From an uncultured Dechloromonas sp. (GTDB taxonomy: Bacteria; Pseudomonadota; Gammaproteobacteria; Burkholderiales; Rhodocyclaceae): 64,000 nt of DNA. The DNA lies in contig NZ_CAMFKO010000012.1 in assembly GCF_945957265.1 (NCBI RefSeq), positions 41,288 through 105,287 of the forward strand, written 5' to 3'. Positions within the stretch are counted from its first letter, which is position 1. Every line of letters begins with the position of its first letter. The notes beneath the pieces were generated by a model, which was given only the letters and a program-made list of their open reading frames with translations, had not been told where the DNA came from and did no database searches. Below, piece by piece: positions 10,385 through 20,924 of this stretch. The position numbers were made by a program, and so were the translations under genes.

Positions 10385-11748
10385 ACGACGTTCCGTTCTA
10401 TTTGGCCGCGTTTGCGGTTGTCCTGGGTGTGCTGATCGTTGTCCACGAGTTGGGTCATTACCTCGTGGCCCGATGGTGCGGCGTCAAGGTGCTGCGTTTC
10501 TCGGTCGGCTTCGGGCGTATCCTGTGGCAGAAGCGCCTGGGCAAGGATCGCACGGAATGGGCGGTGAGCATTTTTCCGTTGGGCGGCTATGTCAAGATGC
10601 TCGACGAAAGGGTGGGCAGCGTACCCGCCGACGAGGTGCATCGGGCGTTCAATCGCCAGGGCGTGGGCAAGCGCAGCCTGATCGTGGCGGCCGGGCCGCT
10701 CGCCAATTTTGCGTTGGCCATCCTGCTCTATTGGGCTGTGTTCATGCACGGCAGCGACGAATTGTTGCCCGTCCTGGGCTCGCCCCCCGACGGCTCGCCG
10801 GCGGCAATCGCGGCCATCCATAACGGAGAGCAGGTTCGCCGGGTCGATGGGCAGCCGGTCGCCACCTGGAACGATTTCCGCTGGCTGCTGCTGCAAAAGG
10901 CAGCCGATCAGCCGAGCGTCGATCTCGAGGTGATCAACGCCAGGGATGAGATTTCATACCGTCGCCTCGACTTGCGGGCCGTGGCCGAGCAGGGCTGGGA
11001 GGGCGATGCGCTGGAGAGGCTGGGCGTCCGTTTTTATCGCCCGGATACGCCGCCGGTATTCGGCGAGGTCGTGCCCGGCGGGCCGGCCGCGCGTGCCGGA
11101 CTTAAGTCCGCGGACCGGGTGTTGCGCATCGACGGTCGCGAAATCGCCTTGTGGCTCGACTTTGTCGCCGTCGTCCGCGAGTCGGCCGGCCGGTCCGTTC
11201 AGCTGGAAGTGCTGCGGGGCGATGAACTGCTCGTCGTTGACCTGATTCCCGATCCGGTAGCCGAAAAGGGGCGGACGGTCGGCAAGGTCGGTGTCGCGGT
11301 CAGGACGGATGCGGGAAGCCGGCGCGAACTGCGAACTTTTGTTCGTCATGATTTCTTAGAGTCGGGCCGCCTTGCGCTGATCGAGACCTGGGACAAGTCG
11401 GTATTCAGTCTGGTCATGATGGGCAAGATGCTCACCGGGGAGGTGTCCTGGAAGAACCTCTCGGGACCGGTCACGATTGCCGACTATGCGGGGCAATCGG
11501 CACGCCTGGGACTCGATTACTATCTCAAGTTCATGGCGCTGGTGAGCATCAGCCTGGGCGTCCTGAATCTGCTGCCCATCCCGGTTCTGGACGGTGGGCA
11601 TTTGTTGTATCATATGCTAGAAGTCGTCAGGCGCAGGCCGCTCTCCGAGCGTGCAATGGAAATCGGCCAGCAGATTGGCATGTCCATTCTCTTCGCCCTG
11701 ATGGCTTTCGCCTTTTTTAACGATATCTCTCGCCTGCTCAACGGCTGA
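10381..11748 (+). CDS. rseP: RseP, site-2 zinc metalloprotease (sigma-E pathway)
   Basis: 455-residue inner-membrane intramembrane protease that cleaves RseA-type anti-sigma factors and signal-peptide remnants. The zinc motif HELGH is at residues 22-26 in the first transmembrane segment, identical in position to E. coli. Two periplasmic PDZ domains follow (about 120-200 and 210-300). The second active-site motif [12 protein letters not shown] lies near the C-terminus. The start is a GTG overlapping the dxr stop (GTGA); a much longer upstream reading crosses dxr out of frame and is rejected. It ends three bases before bamA. Confidence 0.95.
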   Translation: MNDVPFYLAAFAVVLGVLIVVHELGHYLVARWCGVKVLRFSVGFGRILWQKRLGKDRTEWAVSIFPLGGYVKMLDERVGSVPADEVHRAFNRQGVGKRSLIVAAGPLANFALAILLYWAVFMHGSDELLPVLGSPPDGSPAAIAAIHNGEQVRRVDGQPVATWNDFRWLLLQKAADQPSVDLEVINARDEISYRRLDLRAVAEQGWEGDALERLGVRFYRPDTPPVFGEVVPGGPAARAGLKSADRVLRIDGREIALWLDFVAVVRESAGRSVQLEVLRGDELLVVDLIPDPVAEKGRTVGKVGVAVRTDAGSRRELRTFVRHDFLESGRLALIETWDKSVFSLVMMGKMLTGEVSWKNLSGPVTIADYAGQSARLGLDYYLKFMALVSISLGVLNLLPIPVLDGGHLLYHMLEVVRRRPLSERAMEIGQQIGMSILFALMAFAFFNDISRLLNG

Positions 11749-11751
11749 ATA

Positions 11752-14037
11752 ATGAAGAAAACCCTGTTGTCCGTCATGATTGCCAGCGTATTTGCCTCGC
11801 CGGTGCTGGCATTCGAACCCTTTACGGTCAAGGACATCCGGGTTGAGGGCATCCAGCGCACCGAAGCGGGTACCGTCTTCGGCTACCTGCCCGTCAAGGT
11901 CGGCGAGACGCTGAGCGACGAAAAGGCGGCGCAGTCGATCAAGGCCTTGTTCGCCACCGGTTTTTTCAAGGACGTCAGGGTCGAGGTCGAAAAGGATGTC
12001 ATGGTCGTCGTCGTCCAGGAACGACCGGCTGTCGCGACCATCAACTTTGTCGGTCTGAAGGAATTCGACAAGGATGTCATTATCAAGGCCCTCAAGGAAA
12101 CCGGTATCGCCGAAGGGCGGATCTTCGACCGGGCATTGCTCGAGAAGGCCGAGCAGGAATTGAAGCGGCAGTATCTGACGCGCGGCAAGTACGCGGCAAA
12201 CATAACGACCACCGTTACGCCGCTGGAACGCAACCGCGTCGGCATCAACTTCAATGTCGAAGAAGGTTCCGCGGCCAAGATCAAGCAGATCAACATCATC
12301 GGCGCCAAGGCCTTCCGCGAGAAGGAACTGCTTGGCCAGTTCGAATTGACCACGCCGGGCTTGCTGACGTGGTACACCAAGAACGACCAGTATTCGCGGC
12401 AGAAGCTTTCGGCAGATCTCGAGAAGCTCAAGTCCTTCTACATGAACCAGGGCTACCTGGAGTTCGCCGTCGAATCGACCCAGGTGTCGATCTCTCCCGA
12501 CAAGCAGGATGTCTACATCACCGCGAACATTGTCGAAGGCGAGCGCTATCAGGTTTCATCGGTCAAGGTCGCCGGCGATTTCTCGCTGTCCGAGGATGAG
12601 CTGAAAAAGCTGCTCAAGATCAAGACGGGTGACGTCTTCTCGCGCGAAAAGTTGAACGAATCCACCAAGGCCATCAGCGACCGGCTGGGCAAGGAAGGCT
12701 ATGCCTTTGCCAACGTCAACGCGGCGCCGGAGATCGACAAGGAAAAGAACAAGGTTGCCTTCACGATTTTTGTCGATCCGGGCAAGCGGGTTTATGTGCG
12801 TCGCGTCAATGTGACCGGCAACACCAAGACGCGCGACGAGGTGATCCGCCGCGAAGTACGCCAGATGGAAGGCGGTTGGTACGATGCGGACAAGGTGACG
12901 GCATCCAAGCAGCGCGTGGACAAGCTGGGTTTCTTCTCCGAAGTGGCCGTGGAAACGCCTGCCGTCAGTGGTACCTCGGACCAGCTCGACGTCAATCTCA
13001 ACGTGACCGAAAAGCCGACCGGGAACCTGATGCTGGGCCTGGGTACGTCCAGCACCGACAAGGTCATCCTCTCCGGCTCGATTGCCCAGAACAACTTCAT
13101 GGGCAGCGGCAACAACGTCGCGATCCAGGTCAATTCGGCCAAGACCTACCGCACTTACGTCTTCTCCTACACCAATCCTTACTTCACGCAGGATGGGGTC
13201 AGCCAGGGCTTCGACGTTTACCACCGCACCTTCAATACAACCTCGACGACGCTGGCCTATTATTCGTCGTCGTCCACGGGGGGGGCGATCCGTTTCGGTT
13301 TCCCGATCGGCGAGAAGGAATCGATCGGTGTCGGCCTCGGTCTCGACTCGACCAGCATCAAGACCTATACGCAAACGCCGCAGTACTACAAGGATTACGT
13401 CACCAAGTTCGGCGAAACCAACCTGTCAGTACCGCTCACGCTGAGCTGGGCCAGCGACGGCAAGGACAGCTATTTCTTCCCGACCAAGGGCACCTTCCAG
13501 CGCGCCTCGCTCGAGGTTGCGCTGCCGGGCGGCGACCTGACGTACTACCGTGCCAGTTACCAGCTCCAGCATTTCGTGCCGCTCAACTCGAAGTTCACCC
13601 TGATGGTCAATGGCGAATACGGCATGGCCAATGGCTACGGCGCCTCCGGCCTGCCCTTCTTCAAGAACTACTATGCGGGCGGCGTGACCTCGGTGCGCGG
13701 CTACAAGGCCTCCTCCCTCGGCCCGATCTATACCGATCCGTCGACGACGACGCAATACCGTCTCGGCGGCAATCGCCGTGTCGTCGGCAATGCCGAGTTG
13801 CTGTGGAGTTTGCCCGGCATGGACAAGTCGTTCAGAATGGGATGGTTTGTTGACGGCGGCCAGGTATATGGCAGCGATGAGAAGGTCGACTTTGCCGATT
13901 TGCGCTATTCGACCGGTTTGTCCGCGGCCTGGATTTCGCCGATTGGCCCGCTCAAGTTCAGTATCGGCAGGCCGTTGAACAAGAAGGATACCGACAAGAC
14001 CGAAGTCTTCCAGTTCCAGATGGGCACTACGTTTTAA
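11752..14037 (+). CDS. bamA: BamA, outer-membrane protein assembly factor
   Basis: 761-residue Omp85 protein that inserts beta-barrels into the outer membrane. A signal peptide (MKKTLLSVMIASVFASPVLA) is cut before FEPFTVKDIRVEG. Five POTRA repeats fill about residues 22-420. The barrel carries the conserved VRGYKASSLGP segment and ends in a terminal Phe (MGTTF), the barrel insertion signal. Located between rseP and skp, a standard arrangement that places the barrel machine with its protease stress sensor and chaperone. Confidence 0.98.
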   Translation: MKKTLLSVMIASVFASPVLAFEPFTVKDIRVEGIQRTEAGTVFGYLPVKVGETLSDEKAAQSIKALFATGFFKDVRVEVEKDVMVVVVQERPAVATINFVGLKEFDKDVIIKALKETGIAEGRIFDRALLEKAEQELKRQYLTRGKYAANITTTVTPLERNRVGINFNVEEGSAAKIKQINIIGAKAFREKELLGQFELTTPGLLTWYTKNDQYSRQKLSADLEKLKSFYMNQGYLEFAVESTQVSISPDKQDVYITANIVEGERYQVSSVKVAGDFSLSEDELKKLLKIKTGDVFSREKLNESTKAISDRLGKEGYAFANVNAAPEIDKEKNKVAFTIFVDPGKRVYVRRVNVTGNTKTRDEVIRREVRQMEGGWYDADKVTASKQRVDKLGFFSEVAVETPAVSGTSDQLDVNLNVTEKPTGNLMLGLGTSSTDKVILSGSIAQNNFMGSGNNVAIQVNSAKTYRTYVFSYTNPYFTQDGVSQGFDVYHRTFNTTSTTLAYYSSSSTGGAIRFGFPIGEKESIGVGLGLDSTSIKTYTQTPQYYKDYVTKFGETNLSVPLTLSWASDGKDSYFFPTKGTFQRASLEVALPGGDLTYYRASYQLQHFVPLNSKFTLMVNGEYGMANGYGASGLPFFKNYYAGGVTSVRGYKASSLGPIYTDPSTTTQYRLGGNRRVVGNAELLWSLPGMDKSFRMGWFVDGGQVYGSDEKVDFADLRYSTGLSAAWISPIGPLKFSIGRPLNKKDTDKTEVFQFQMGTTF

Positions 14038-14052
14038 TTCAGGAGTATCAAG

Positions 14053-14556
14053 TTGAAAGTCAAATCCGTTGTCCTCGCCTCGCTGATGTCCGCATTGTTC
14101 GTGACGGGCGCCTACGCCGCCGAACTGAAAGTGGGTTATGTGAACACGCAGCGTATCTTCCGCGACGCGCCGGCTGCCCAGAAGGCCGCCAAGAAGCTGG
14201 AAGGTGAATTTGCCAAGCGCGATCAGGATTTGCAGCGCATGGCCAAGCAGCTGCAGGGCCTGCAGGAAAATCTGGAAAAGAATTCGGTGACCATGGCCGA
14301 GAGCGAGCGTCGTTCCAAGGAAAAGGAGTTCGGCGAGCTTTCCCGCGAATTCCAGCGTCGCCAGCGTGAATTCCGCGAAGACCTGAACCTGCGCCAGAAC
14401 GAAGAAAACGCTGCGGTCATCGAAAAGGCCAACAAGGCCATCAAGCAGATTGCCGAAGCCGACAAGTTCGACCTGATCCTGCAGGACGTGGTCTGGGTCA
14501 GCCCGCGTCTGGACATTACCGAGCGCGTTATCAAGGCACTGTCGGAAGCCAAGTAA
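14053..14556 (+). CDS. skp: Skp/OmpH family periplasmic chaperone
   Basis: 167-residue periplasmic holdase for unfolded outer-membrane proteins. A signal peptide (about residues 1-22, ending AYAA) precedes ELKVGYVNTQRIF, the family beta strand. The centre is a highly charged alpha-helical arm, rich in Lys, Glu and Gln, consistent with the Skp coiled tentacles. The start is TTG at 14053 with AGGAG at 14041-14045; no in-frame ATG precedes the signal peptide. The stop shares one base with the lpxD start (TAATG). Confidence 0.93.
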   Translation: MKVKSVVLASLMSALFVTGAYAAELKVGYVNTQRIFRDAPAAQKAAKKLEGEFAKRDQDLQRMAKQLQGLQENLEKNSVTMAESERRSKEKEFGELSREFQRRQREFREDLNLRQNEENAAVIEKANKAIKQIAEADKFDLILQDVVWVSPRLDITERVIKALSEAK

Positions 14557-15596
14557 TGAGCGTGAACGGAGCTTCGTTCACGCTTGCCGAGATCGCCGCC
14601 CGTTTGGGCGGCGATGTGCTTGGAGATGCGCAAACACGCATCAGCCAGGTCGCTTCGGTCGGTAATGCCGCGACAGGCGATATCACCTTCCTGGCCAATC
14701 CGAAGTTCAGGAGCCAGTTGGCCGCCTGCCGGGCGTCGGCCGTCATCCTGCGCGCCGATGCGGTCGACGATTTCGACGGTGCGCGCATCGTGACCGCCAA
14801 TCCCTACGCCTACTACGCGCGGGTGGCGACCCTGCTGAATCCCTGCCAGGCGGGTTTTTCGGGCATCCATCCCTCGGCGTTTGCCGAATCGCCCGTTCCC
14901 CCGAGCGCCTCGCTGGGTCCGAATGTCGTGATCGGCAAGGGCGTGACCTTGGGCGAGAACGTCGTGCTCGGCGCGGGATGTGTCGTCGGCGACGGGGCGA
15001 GCATTGGCGACGGAACCGTGTTCCATCCCCGGGTGACTGTCTATTACGGTTGCCAGGTCGGCGCACGCTGCATCGTTCATTCCGGTGCGGTGATCGGCTC
15101 CGATGGCTTCGGCTTTGCTCCCGACGGCCAGGACTGGGTGAAGATTCCCCAGATCGGTCGCGTGCGGATCGGCAACGATGTCGAGATCGGCGCCAATACC
15201 ACCATCGACCGCGGCGCCATCGACGATACGGTGATCGATGACGGCTGCAAGCTCGATAATCTGGTCCATCTCGGACACAACTGCGTCATCGGGCGGAACT
15301 CGGTACTGGCCGGCTGCGTGGGTGTTGCCGGCAGCACGGTGTTCGGCGAGCATTGCATCGTCGGCGGTGCCGGGATGATTTCCGGGCATCTGAACATTGC
15401 ATCGGGAACGACGATTTCGGGTGGGTCGACGCTGATGAAGAGCATCGCCAAGCCCGGTGTCTATACCAGCGTTTTCCCGATCGATACGCACGAGGACTGG
15501 TTGCGCAATGCGTCGCATCTTCGCCGCCTGTCAAAGCTCGCGGATCGCATTGCCGATCTCGAGAAGCAACTTAAACAAAAAGACATAGAGGGTTGA
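14556..15596 (+). CDS. lpxD: UDP-3-O-(3-hydroxyacyl)glucosamine N-acyltransferase
   Basis: 346-residue cytoplasmic trimeric acyltransferase for the third step of lipid A synthesis. The N-terminal uridine-binding domain contains DITFLANPKF. The body is a left-handed beta helix of hexapeptide repeats, for example VVIGKGVTLGENVVLGAG. The catalytic His lies in NLVHLGHNCVIG. A short C-terminal helix ends with a basic segment. Start overlaps the skp stop by one base; fabZ follows after three bases. Confidence 0.97.
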   Translation: MSVNGASFTLAEIAARLGGDVLGDAQTRISQVASVGNAATGDITFLANPKFRSQLAACRASAVILRADAVDDFDGARIVTANPYAYYARVATLLNPCQAGFSGIHPSAFAESPVPPSASLGPNVVIGKGVTLGENVVLGAGCVVGDGASIGDGTVFHPRVTVYYGCQVGARCIVHSGAVIGSDGFGFAPDGQDWVKIPQIGRVRIGNDVEIGANTTIDRGAIDDTVIDDGCKLDNLVHLGHNCVIGRNSVLAGCVGVAGSTVFGEHCIVGGAGMISGHLNIASGTTISGGSTLMKSIAKPGVYTSVFPIDTHEDWLRNASHLRRLSKLADRIADLEKQLKQKDIEG

Positions 15597-15599
15597 TAA

Positions 15600-16034
15600 A
15601 TGGATATCCATGAGATTCTTGATCATTTGCCGCATCGCTACCCGTTCCTGCTGATCGACCGCGTGGTGGAAGTTGTTCCCGGCAAGTCGATTCACGCCTA
15701 CAAGAACGTGACCATCAACGAGCCCTTCTTTGTCGGCCATTTCCCGCATCACCCGGTCATGCCGGGCGTGCTGATCATGGAAGCGCTGGCCCAGGCGGCC
15801 GGCATCCTGTCGTTCAAGACCGAAGGCAAGAAGCCGACCGAAAGCGATGTCTTCTACTTTGCCGGTATCGACGATGCCCGCTTCAAGCGGCCTGTGATGC
15901 CGGGCGACCAGCTGCATCTGCATGTCGAGATCGAGCGCCAGATGCGCGGCATCTGGAAGTTCAAGGGCGAAGCCCGGGTCGATGGCCAACTGGCGGCCGA
16001 GGCCCGCCTGATGTGCGCCAAGCGGGACCTGTGA
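15600..16034 (+). CDS. fabZ: (3R)-hydroxymyristoyl-ACP dehydratase FabZ
   Basis: 144-residue hot-dog-fold enzyme that dehydrates 3-hydroxyacyl-ACP in fatty acid synthesis. The start reads [21 protein letters not shown], as in the family, and the active-site block [17 protein letters not shown] carries the catalytic His47 and Glu61. It is located between lpxD and lpxA, the usual place, where it competes with LpxA for 3-hydroxymyristoyl-ACP and so balances phospholipid with lipid A synthesis. LpxA starts one base after its stop. Confidence 0.98.
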   Translation: MDIHEILDHLPHRYPFLLIDRVVEVVPGKSIHAYKNVTINEPFFVGHFPHHPVMPGVLIMEALAQAAGILSFKTEGKKPTESDVFYFAGIDDARFKRPVMPGDQLHLHVEIERQMRGIWKFKGEARVDGQLAAEARLMCAKRDL

Positions 16035-16035
16035 C

Positions 16036-16806
16036 ATGATCCATCCCACTGCCATTGTCGATCCGGGCGCCAGGATCGGTGCCAACGTCGAGATCGGCCC
16101 CTATACGATCGTCGGTCCCCATGTCGAGATCGGCGACAACACCGTCATCGGCCCGCATTGCGTGATTCGCGGCCATACGCGGATCGGTCGCGACAATCGC
16201 ATCTTCCAGTTCTGTTCGCTCGGCGAGGTGCCGCAGGACAAGAAATACGCCGGCGAACCGACCCGCCTGGAAATCGGCGACCGCAACACCATCCGCGAAT
16301 TCTGCACCTTCAATCTGGGCACCGTTCAGGATCGGGGCGTGACCTCGATCGGCGACGACAACTGGATCATGGCCTATGTGCATATCGCCCACGATTGCCA
16401 GGTCGGCAACAAGGTCACCTTTGCCAACAACGCCTCGCTGGCGGGGCATGTCGTGGTCGACGACTGGGCGATTCTCGGCGGTTTTACCGGCGTTCACCAG
16501 TTCTGCCGCATCGGCGCGCACGTCATGACGGCGGTCAGCACCGTCATTCTCCAGGACGTCCCGCCCTATCTGATGGCGGCCGGCAATACGGCCCAGCCCT
16601 ACGGCATCAACGTCGAGGGCCTGAAGCGACGCGGTTTCAACGCCGACGCGATCACCTCGCTCAAGCGCGCCTACCGGACCCTCTACAAATCGGGGCTGCT
16701 GCTCGAAGAGGCCAAGGCCAAGCTGGTCGAAGACGCCAAGACCCAGCCGGATGTTCAGCGTTTCGTCGATTTCCTCGAGGTCTCCAAGCGCGGCATCATT
16801 CGTTGA
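16036..16806 (+). CDS. lpxA: Acyl-ACP--UDP-N-acetylglucosamine O-acyltransferase
   Basis: 256-residue trimeric enzyme for the first committed step of lipid A. It starts [20 protein letters not shown] and consists of hexapeptide repeats; the catalytic His lies in [14 protein letters not shown] (about residues 116-129). [13 protein letters not shown] is the acyl-chain site segment. The C-terminal helical domain begins near residue 195. It is one base after fabZ and one base before lpxB, consistent with tight coupling. Confidence 0.98.
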   Translation: MIHPTAIVDPGARIGANVEIGPYTIVGPHVEIGDNTVIGPHCVIRGHTRIGRDNRIFQFCSLGEVPQDKKYAGEPTRLEIGDRNTIREFCTFNLGTVQDRGVTSIGDDNWIMAYVHIAHDCQVGNKVTFANNASLAGHVVVDDWAILGGFTGVHQFCRIGAHVMTAVSTVILQDVPPYLMAAGNTAQPYGINVEGLKRRGFNADAITSLKRAYRTLYKSGLLLEEAKAKLVEDAKTQPDVQRFVDFLEVSKRGIIR

Positions 16807-16807
16807 C

Positions 16808-17956
16808 ATGGGTAAAGCAGTCAGAATTGCCGTGGTGGCCGGGGAGGCCTCCGGGGATCTCCTGGCCAGCCACCTGATCGCGGCCCTGAAACAGCATTTG
16901 CCGGATGCCGTCTTCTACGGCATCGGCGGGCCCAAGATGCAGGCGCAAGGGTTCGATGCCTGGTGGCCGATGGACAAGCTGTCGGTCATGGGTTACTGGG
17001 ATGCCCTGAAGCATTACCGGGAAATCGCCGGTATTCGCCGCCAGCTGAAGAAGCGTCTGCTCGAACTGCGCCCGGACGTGTTCATCGGCGTCGATGCGCC
17101 GGATTTCAACCTGGGGCTGGAAACCGACCTCAAGGCGGCCGGCGTGCCCACCATCCACTACGTCAGCCCGTCGATCTGGGCGTGGCGCGGCGGGCGCATC
17201 AAGAAAATCGCCCGTGCCGTCAACCGCGTGCTGGCGCTGTTCCCGATGGAACCGCCGCTCTACGAGAAGGAGCGGATTCCGGTGACTTACGTCGGGCATC
17301 CGCTGGCCGACATCATTCCGCTGGAAACGAGCAAGGTCGCCGTCCGCGAAAAGCTCTCGCTGCCCAGGGACTACCCGGTCTTTGGCATGCTGCCGGGCAG
17401 CCGTCGCGGCGAACTGGAGATGATGGCCGACACCTTCGTGCAGACGGCCAGGATCATCCGCGAGCGCCATCTGCCGCACGCCATCTTCGTCGTGCCGCTG
17501 GCCACCCGCGAGACGCGGCTGCAGTTCGAGGCCGCCATCTATCGGCAACAGGCTGGCGACGTGCCGTTCCGCCTGCTTTTCGGCCATGCCCAGGATGCTC
17601 TCGGCGCGGCCGACGTGTCGCTGGTCGCCAGCGGCACTGCGACGCTGGAGGCGGCGCTGATCAAGCGCCCGATGGTCATCACCTACAAGATCGCCCGGTT
17701 CTCGTACTGGCTGATGAAGCGGATGGCCTACCTGCCGTATGTCGGCCTGCCCAACGTGCTGGCCGGGCGTTTTGTCGTGCCCGAAATCATTCAGGACGAG
17801 GCGACGCCGGAGAATCTCGCCGAAGCGCTGGTCAAGCTGTATGGCGACAAGGAAAACGCCGAAGCCGTCGAAGAGGCGTTTACCGACATCCATCTGCAAC
17901 TGCGCCAGAACACGGCCGACAAGGCTGCGCGGGCGGTTGTCGCATGCCTGAACTGA
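16808..17956 (+). CDS. lpxB: Lipid-A-disaccharide synthase
   Basis: 382-residue GT19 glycosyltransferase that joins UDP-2,3-diacylglucosamine and lipid X. The N-terminal motif [16 protein letters not shown], the [13 protein letters not shown] segment, the [10 protein letters not shown] block and LPGSRRGEL (donor site) are all present, as is the late [10 protein letters not shown] motif. ATG 16808 is taken because it lies just after the lpxA stop; an in-frame ATG at 16751 lies inside lpxA and adds non-family residues. It overlaps rnhB by 13 bases. Confidence 0.97.
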   Translation: MGKAVRIAVVAGEASGDLLASHLIAALKQHLPDAVFYGIGGPKMQAQGFDAWWPMDKLSVMGYWDALKHYREIAGIRRQLKKRLLELRPDVFIGVDAPDFNLGLETDLKAAGVPTIHYVSPSIWAWRGGRIKKIARAVNRVLALFPMEPPLYEKERIPVTYVGHPLADIIPLETSKVAVREKLSLPRDYPVFGMLPGSRRGELEMMADTFVQTARIIRERHLPHAIFVVPLATRETRLQFEAAIYRQQAGDVPFRLLFGHAQDALGAADVSLVASGTATLEAALIKRPMVITYKIARFSYWLMKRMAYLPYVGLPNVLAGRFVVPEIIQDEATPENLAEALVKLYGDKENAEAVEEAFTDIHLQLRQNTADKAARAVVACLN

Positions 17957-18534
17957 TCGTTCCCGAGGGACTCGTCTGCGGCATTGACGAAGCCGGGCGG
18001 GGGCCGCTGGCCGGCCCCGTGGTGGCCGCCGCCGTCATTCTCGATCCGGCCCGCCCCATCGCCGGCCTGAACGACTCCAAGAAGCTGAGCGAAAAAAGGC
18101 GCGACGCGCTGGCCGTGCTGATCCGCGAAAACGCGCTGGCCTGGTGCGTTGCCGAGGCGACGGTCGAGGAGATCGACCGCCTCAACATCCTGCATGCGAC
18201 GATGCTGGCCATGCAGCGCGCGGTGGCCGGCCTGGCGCCCAAGGCTGAGCGCGCGCTGGTCGACGGCAATCGTTGTCCCCGTCTCGATATCCCGGCCGAA
18301 GCCGTGGTCAAGGGCGACGGCAAGATTGCGTCGATCGCCGCCGCCTCCATCCTGGCCAAGACCGTTCGCGATGCCGGCATGCTGGCCTTGCATGCGACCT
18401 ATCCGCAATACGGTTTCGACCGCCACATGGGCTATCCCACGGCCGCGCACGTTGCCGCGCTGGAGGCGCATGGCGCGTCGCCGGTGCATCGCACGAGCTT
18501 CGGGCCGGTGGCGCGGCAACTTTCCCTGCTGTGA
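17944..18534 (+). CDS. rnhB: Ribonuclease HII
   Basis: 196-residue cytoplasmic endonuclease that removes ribonucleotides and RNA from DNA hybrids. The catalytic block [15 protein letters not shown] includes Asp15 and Glu16; [12 protein letters not shown] and the VDGNRCP segment carry the other acidic residues. Length is typical. The start ATG lies inside the lpxB end (13-base overlap) and its stop overlaps the downstream methyltransferase GTG start by four bases, so translation is likely coupled through the cluster end. Confidence 0.96.
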   Translation: MPELIVPEGLVCGIDEAGRGPLAGPVVAAAVILDPARPIAGLNDSKKLSEKRRDALAVLIRENALAWCVAEATVEEIDRLNILHATMLAMQRAVAGLAPKAERALVDGNRCPRLDIPAEAVVKGDGKIASIAAASILAKTVRDAGMLALHATYPQYGFDRHMGYPTAAHVAALEAHGASPVHRTSFGPVARQLSLL

Positions 18535-19298
18535 AATTCATACAGTCGCGCGACAACGCCTTGTTCAAGCAGCTCAGGAAGCTGGCTGAATCCGGGCGCG
18601 AGCGGCGCAAGGCGGGCCTGACGCTGCTCGATGGCGTGCATCTCGTCCAGGCCTACGAGGATGCCTTCGGTCGCCTGGACACCCTGATCGTCGCCGAATC
18701 GGCGGCCAGCGGCGAGGTGGCCGACTATGCCGCCGGCCGGGAAGTTGTCGTGCTGGCGGATGCCCTGATGCGCGACCTGGGCCTGGTCGATACGCCGAGC
18801 GGCCTGCTGGCGATGGCGCCGATACCGGCCGCCAGGGAAGGTTTTCGCCCGGATCGCGACGCCATCCTGCTCGACGGCGTGCAGGACCCGGGCAATCTCG
18901 GTACCTTGCTGCGCACGGCCGCTGCCGCCGGCATCCGACAGGCCGTGCTCTCCCCTGGCTGTGCCTCGGCCTGGGCGCCCAAGGTGCTGCGCGCCGGGCA
19001 GGGCGCCCACTTCGCGCTGGACATCCACGAGGATGTCGATCTCCTGGCGACGATGGCCGGCTATGCCGGAACCACCGCGGTCACCTGCCTCGATGGCGCC
19101 ACCTCGCTCTACGCGGCTGCCTGGTCCGGGCCTGTCGCCTGGGTGTTCGGCGCCGAGGGGCAGGGGGTCAGCCAGCCCTTGATCGAAGCCGCCCGCTTGC
19201 GCATTCGGATACCGATGCCGGGTGCCGTGGAGTCGCTCAACGTCGCCGCCGCCGCAGCGGTCTGCCTGTTCGAGGCGGTGCGCCGACGCCTGGCCTGA
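18531..19298 (+). CDS. SpoU-family 2'-O-ribose RNA methyltransferase (RlmB/TsnR-like)
   Basis: 255-residue SPOUT-class enzyme expected to use SAM to 2'-O-methylate a ribose in rRNA or tRNA. The N-terminal L30-like substrate domain is followed by the three SpoU motifs: motif 1 [19 protein letters not shown], motif 2 [11 protein letters not shown] and motif 3 [18 protein letters not shown], which form the trefoil-knot SAM site. The GTG start overlaps the rnhB stop (GTGA). It ends the long plus-strand cluster and converges on a peroxiredoxin. The precise RNA target cannot be told from the sequence. Confidence 0.88.
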   Translation: MKFIQSRDNALFKQLRKLAESGRERRKAGLTLLDGVHLVQAYEDAFGRLDTLIVAESAASGEVADYAAGREVVVLADALMRDLGLVDTPSGLLAMAPIPAAREGFRPDRDAILLDGVQDPGNLGTLLRTAAAAGIRQAVLSPGCASAWAPKVLRAGQGAHFALDIHEDVDLLATMAGYAGTTAVTCLDGATSLYAAAWSGPVAWVFGAEGQGVSQPLIEAARLRIRIPMPGAVESLNVAAAAAVCLFEAVRRRLA

Positions 19299-19329
19299 AT
19301 TGCTGTCGGGCCGGCGCTGCCGCCCGGAA

Positions 19330-19878
19330 TCACAGGCTGTTGGCGTACTCGCCGCGCGCCGGATAATCGTTGGCGACGACGAAATCGATGGCGCCGAGAA
19401 GGTCCGCGAATTGCGGGCGGGCGAAGGGCATGGTCTGCACCGCGCCGTAGTACAGCGTCCCGTCCGGCCGGACAAGGAAGACCCCGGGTTCGCTGAACAA
19501 GGCGGGCTCCTCCAGCCCGATCGAGGTCTTTCCGCGCGATGCGCTGATATAGAGCCCCCACTGGCGGGCGCTGTGCAGCGTCAGGCCATATCCGAACGCC
19601 AGGGCCGTGGCATGGACCTTTTCCGCCATCGCCACGGCGCGCTCCTGGTTGTCGCTGCTGACGGCGAGGACCTGGACCCCGCGCTTGTTGAATTCCGGGG
19701 TCAGCCTTTCCAGCTCCAGCAGGTATTTGGCGCAGATCGGGCAATGCAGGCCGCGATAAAACACGATCAGGTCGAAGCGTTCCCCGGGCTTGGCGCCGAG
19801 GACGAAACGTCCCCCGGTGGTGAGCGGGACGTTGAGGGCCGGAACGGGCGTGCGGGGCATGAGGGCTTGTGCGTTCAT
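19330..19878 (-). CDS. AhpC/TSA-type peroxiredoxin-like protein
   Basis: 182-residue thioredoxin-fold protein. The segment FYRGLHCPICAKYL carries a CxxC at residues 46 and 49, with the first Cys in the position of the peroxidatic residue. VLAVSSDNQERAV and LVRPDGTLYYG follow the AhpC/TSA pattern. It probably reduces peroxides or acts as a thiol oxidoreductase in the cytoplasm; no signal peptide is seen. The start at 19878 has AAGGAA upstream; a 54-base in-frame extension is Pro-rich and unsupported. It lies divergent from an AraC-type regulator gene that is the likely controller. Confidence 0.8.
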   Translation of the reverse strand: MNAQALMPRTPVPALNVPLTTGGRFVLGAKPGERFDLIVFYRGLHCPICAKYLLELERLTPEFNKRGVQVLAVSSDNQERAVAMAEKVHATALAFGYGLTLHSARQWGLYISASRGKTSIGLEEPALFSEPGVFLVRPDGTLYYGAVQTMPFARPQFADLLGAIDFVVANDYPARGEYANSL

Positions 19879-20013
19879 CGGATTTCCTTGGGGTGGTGGC
19901 GGTGAATGAAGGGGTCGCGAGGCGATGAGCAATCCGGCTTCTTGACCTTCATGGTGCAGTGTGATGGACTACTGGTTGTATTTTGTTCAGAATTATTTGC
20001 AGATCGTACAAAC

Positions 20014-20838
20014 ATGTCTGTTTCCTCCCGCCTTGACCGCCTGTCCGCCTTGCTTGAAGCCCTGGCGCCACGGGTTGAACTGATCCGGGCCGAATGCCCG
20101 GAGCCCACCGCCTCGGCGACGCGCTGCCTGGAGCTCTACCTGCTGACCCGGGGCGACGCCGTGTTGACCGGGCCGAACGCCGCGCGCCGCATTGCTGCCC
20201 CGTCGCTCGTCGTTTGCCGTTCGGACCTCGCGCATCACCTGTCCGCTGTCGGCGAAGAGGGGCTTGGGCACCTGGTGCGTGCCAAGGTGTTTGTCGAAGG
20301 CCCGGCCGGCGTGCTGCTCTTCAACGAATTCGCCGAAGCGGTCGTCCTCTCCCTGGCGCAGACCGACACGGCCCTGAGCCAGGCCGTCGCGCTGATTTCG
20401 TCCGAACTGGCGATGCCGCGTTGCGGTCAGCCGGCGCTGCTCAACCGGGCCGGCGACATTCTGTTCATCGGCCTTCTGCGCCACCTCGTCGCCCATCCCG
20501 CCACCGGCCGCGGCCTGTTCAACGGACTGGCCGACCCGCGCATTGCGCGATCGCTGGTGGCCCTGCACAGCGTGCCGCAGGAGGCGTGGACGCTGGAGCG
20601 GATGGCGGCCGAGGCCGGCATGTCCCGCACGGCCTTTGCCAACGCATTTCGGGATGCCATGAATCAGACGCCCGGCAAGTATCTCGGGATGTTGCGCCTG
20701 GCCATCGCGCGATCCGCCGTGGCCGCCGGGCACGGCTTGAAGAGGGCCGCCCGGGAATCCGGGTACGCCAGTTCGTCGGCCCTTTCCCGGGCGCTGTCCC
20801 GGACGCCGGACGAGGAAGGCGCCGGCCGCCGGGCCTGA
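20014..20838 (+). CDS. AraC-family transcriptional regulator
   Basis: 274-residue regulator. The N-terminal half is a cupin-like ligand domain (AraC-binding type, with ELYLLTRGDAVLTGPN). The C-terminal 90 residues form the double helix-turn-helix: EAWTLERMAAEAGMSRTAFA for the first and LKRAARESGYASSSALSRA for the second. The start MSVSSRLDRL is chosen because an upstream in-frame extension to 19906 runs back across the divergent promoter region. Divergent placement 135 bases from the peroxiredoxin suggests that gene as a target. The inducer is unknown. Confidence 0.85.
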   Translation: MSVSSRLDRLSALLEALAPRVELIRAECPEPTASATRCLELYLLTRGDAVLTGPNAARRIAAPSLVVCRSDLAHHLSAVGEEGLGHLVRAKVFVEGPAGVLLFNEFAEAVVLSLAQTDTALSQAVALISSELAMPRCGQPALLNRAGDILFIGLLRHLVAHPATGRGLFNGLADPRIARSLVALHSVPQEAWTLERMAAEAGMSRTAFANAFRDAMNQTPGKYLGMLRLAIARSAVAAGHGLKRAARESGYASSSALSRALSRTPDEEGAGRRA

Positions 20839-20924
20839 GCAAGCCCGACCCGACGCGACTGTAAGAAATCCGCGCCGCCAGCGACTGATGGTCGACGCTG
20901 TGTCTTTTCTTGCGGAGAATCCTG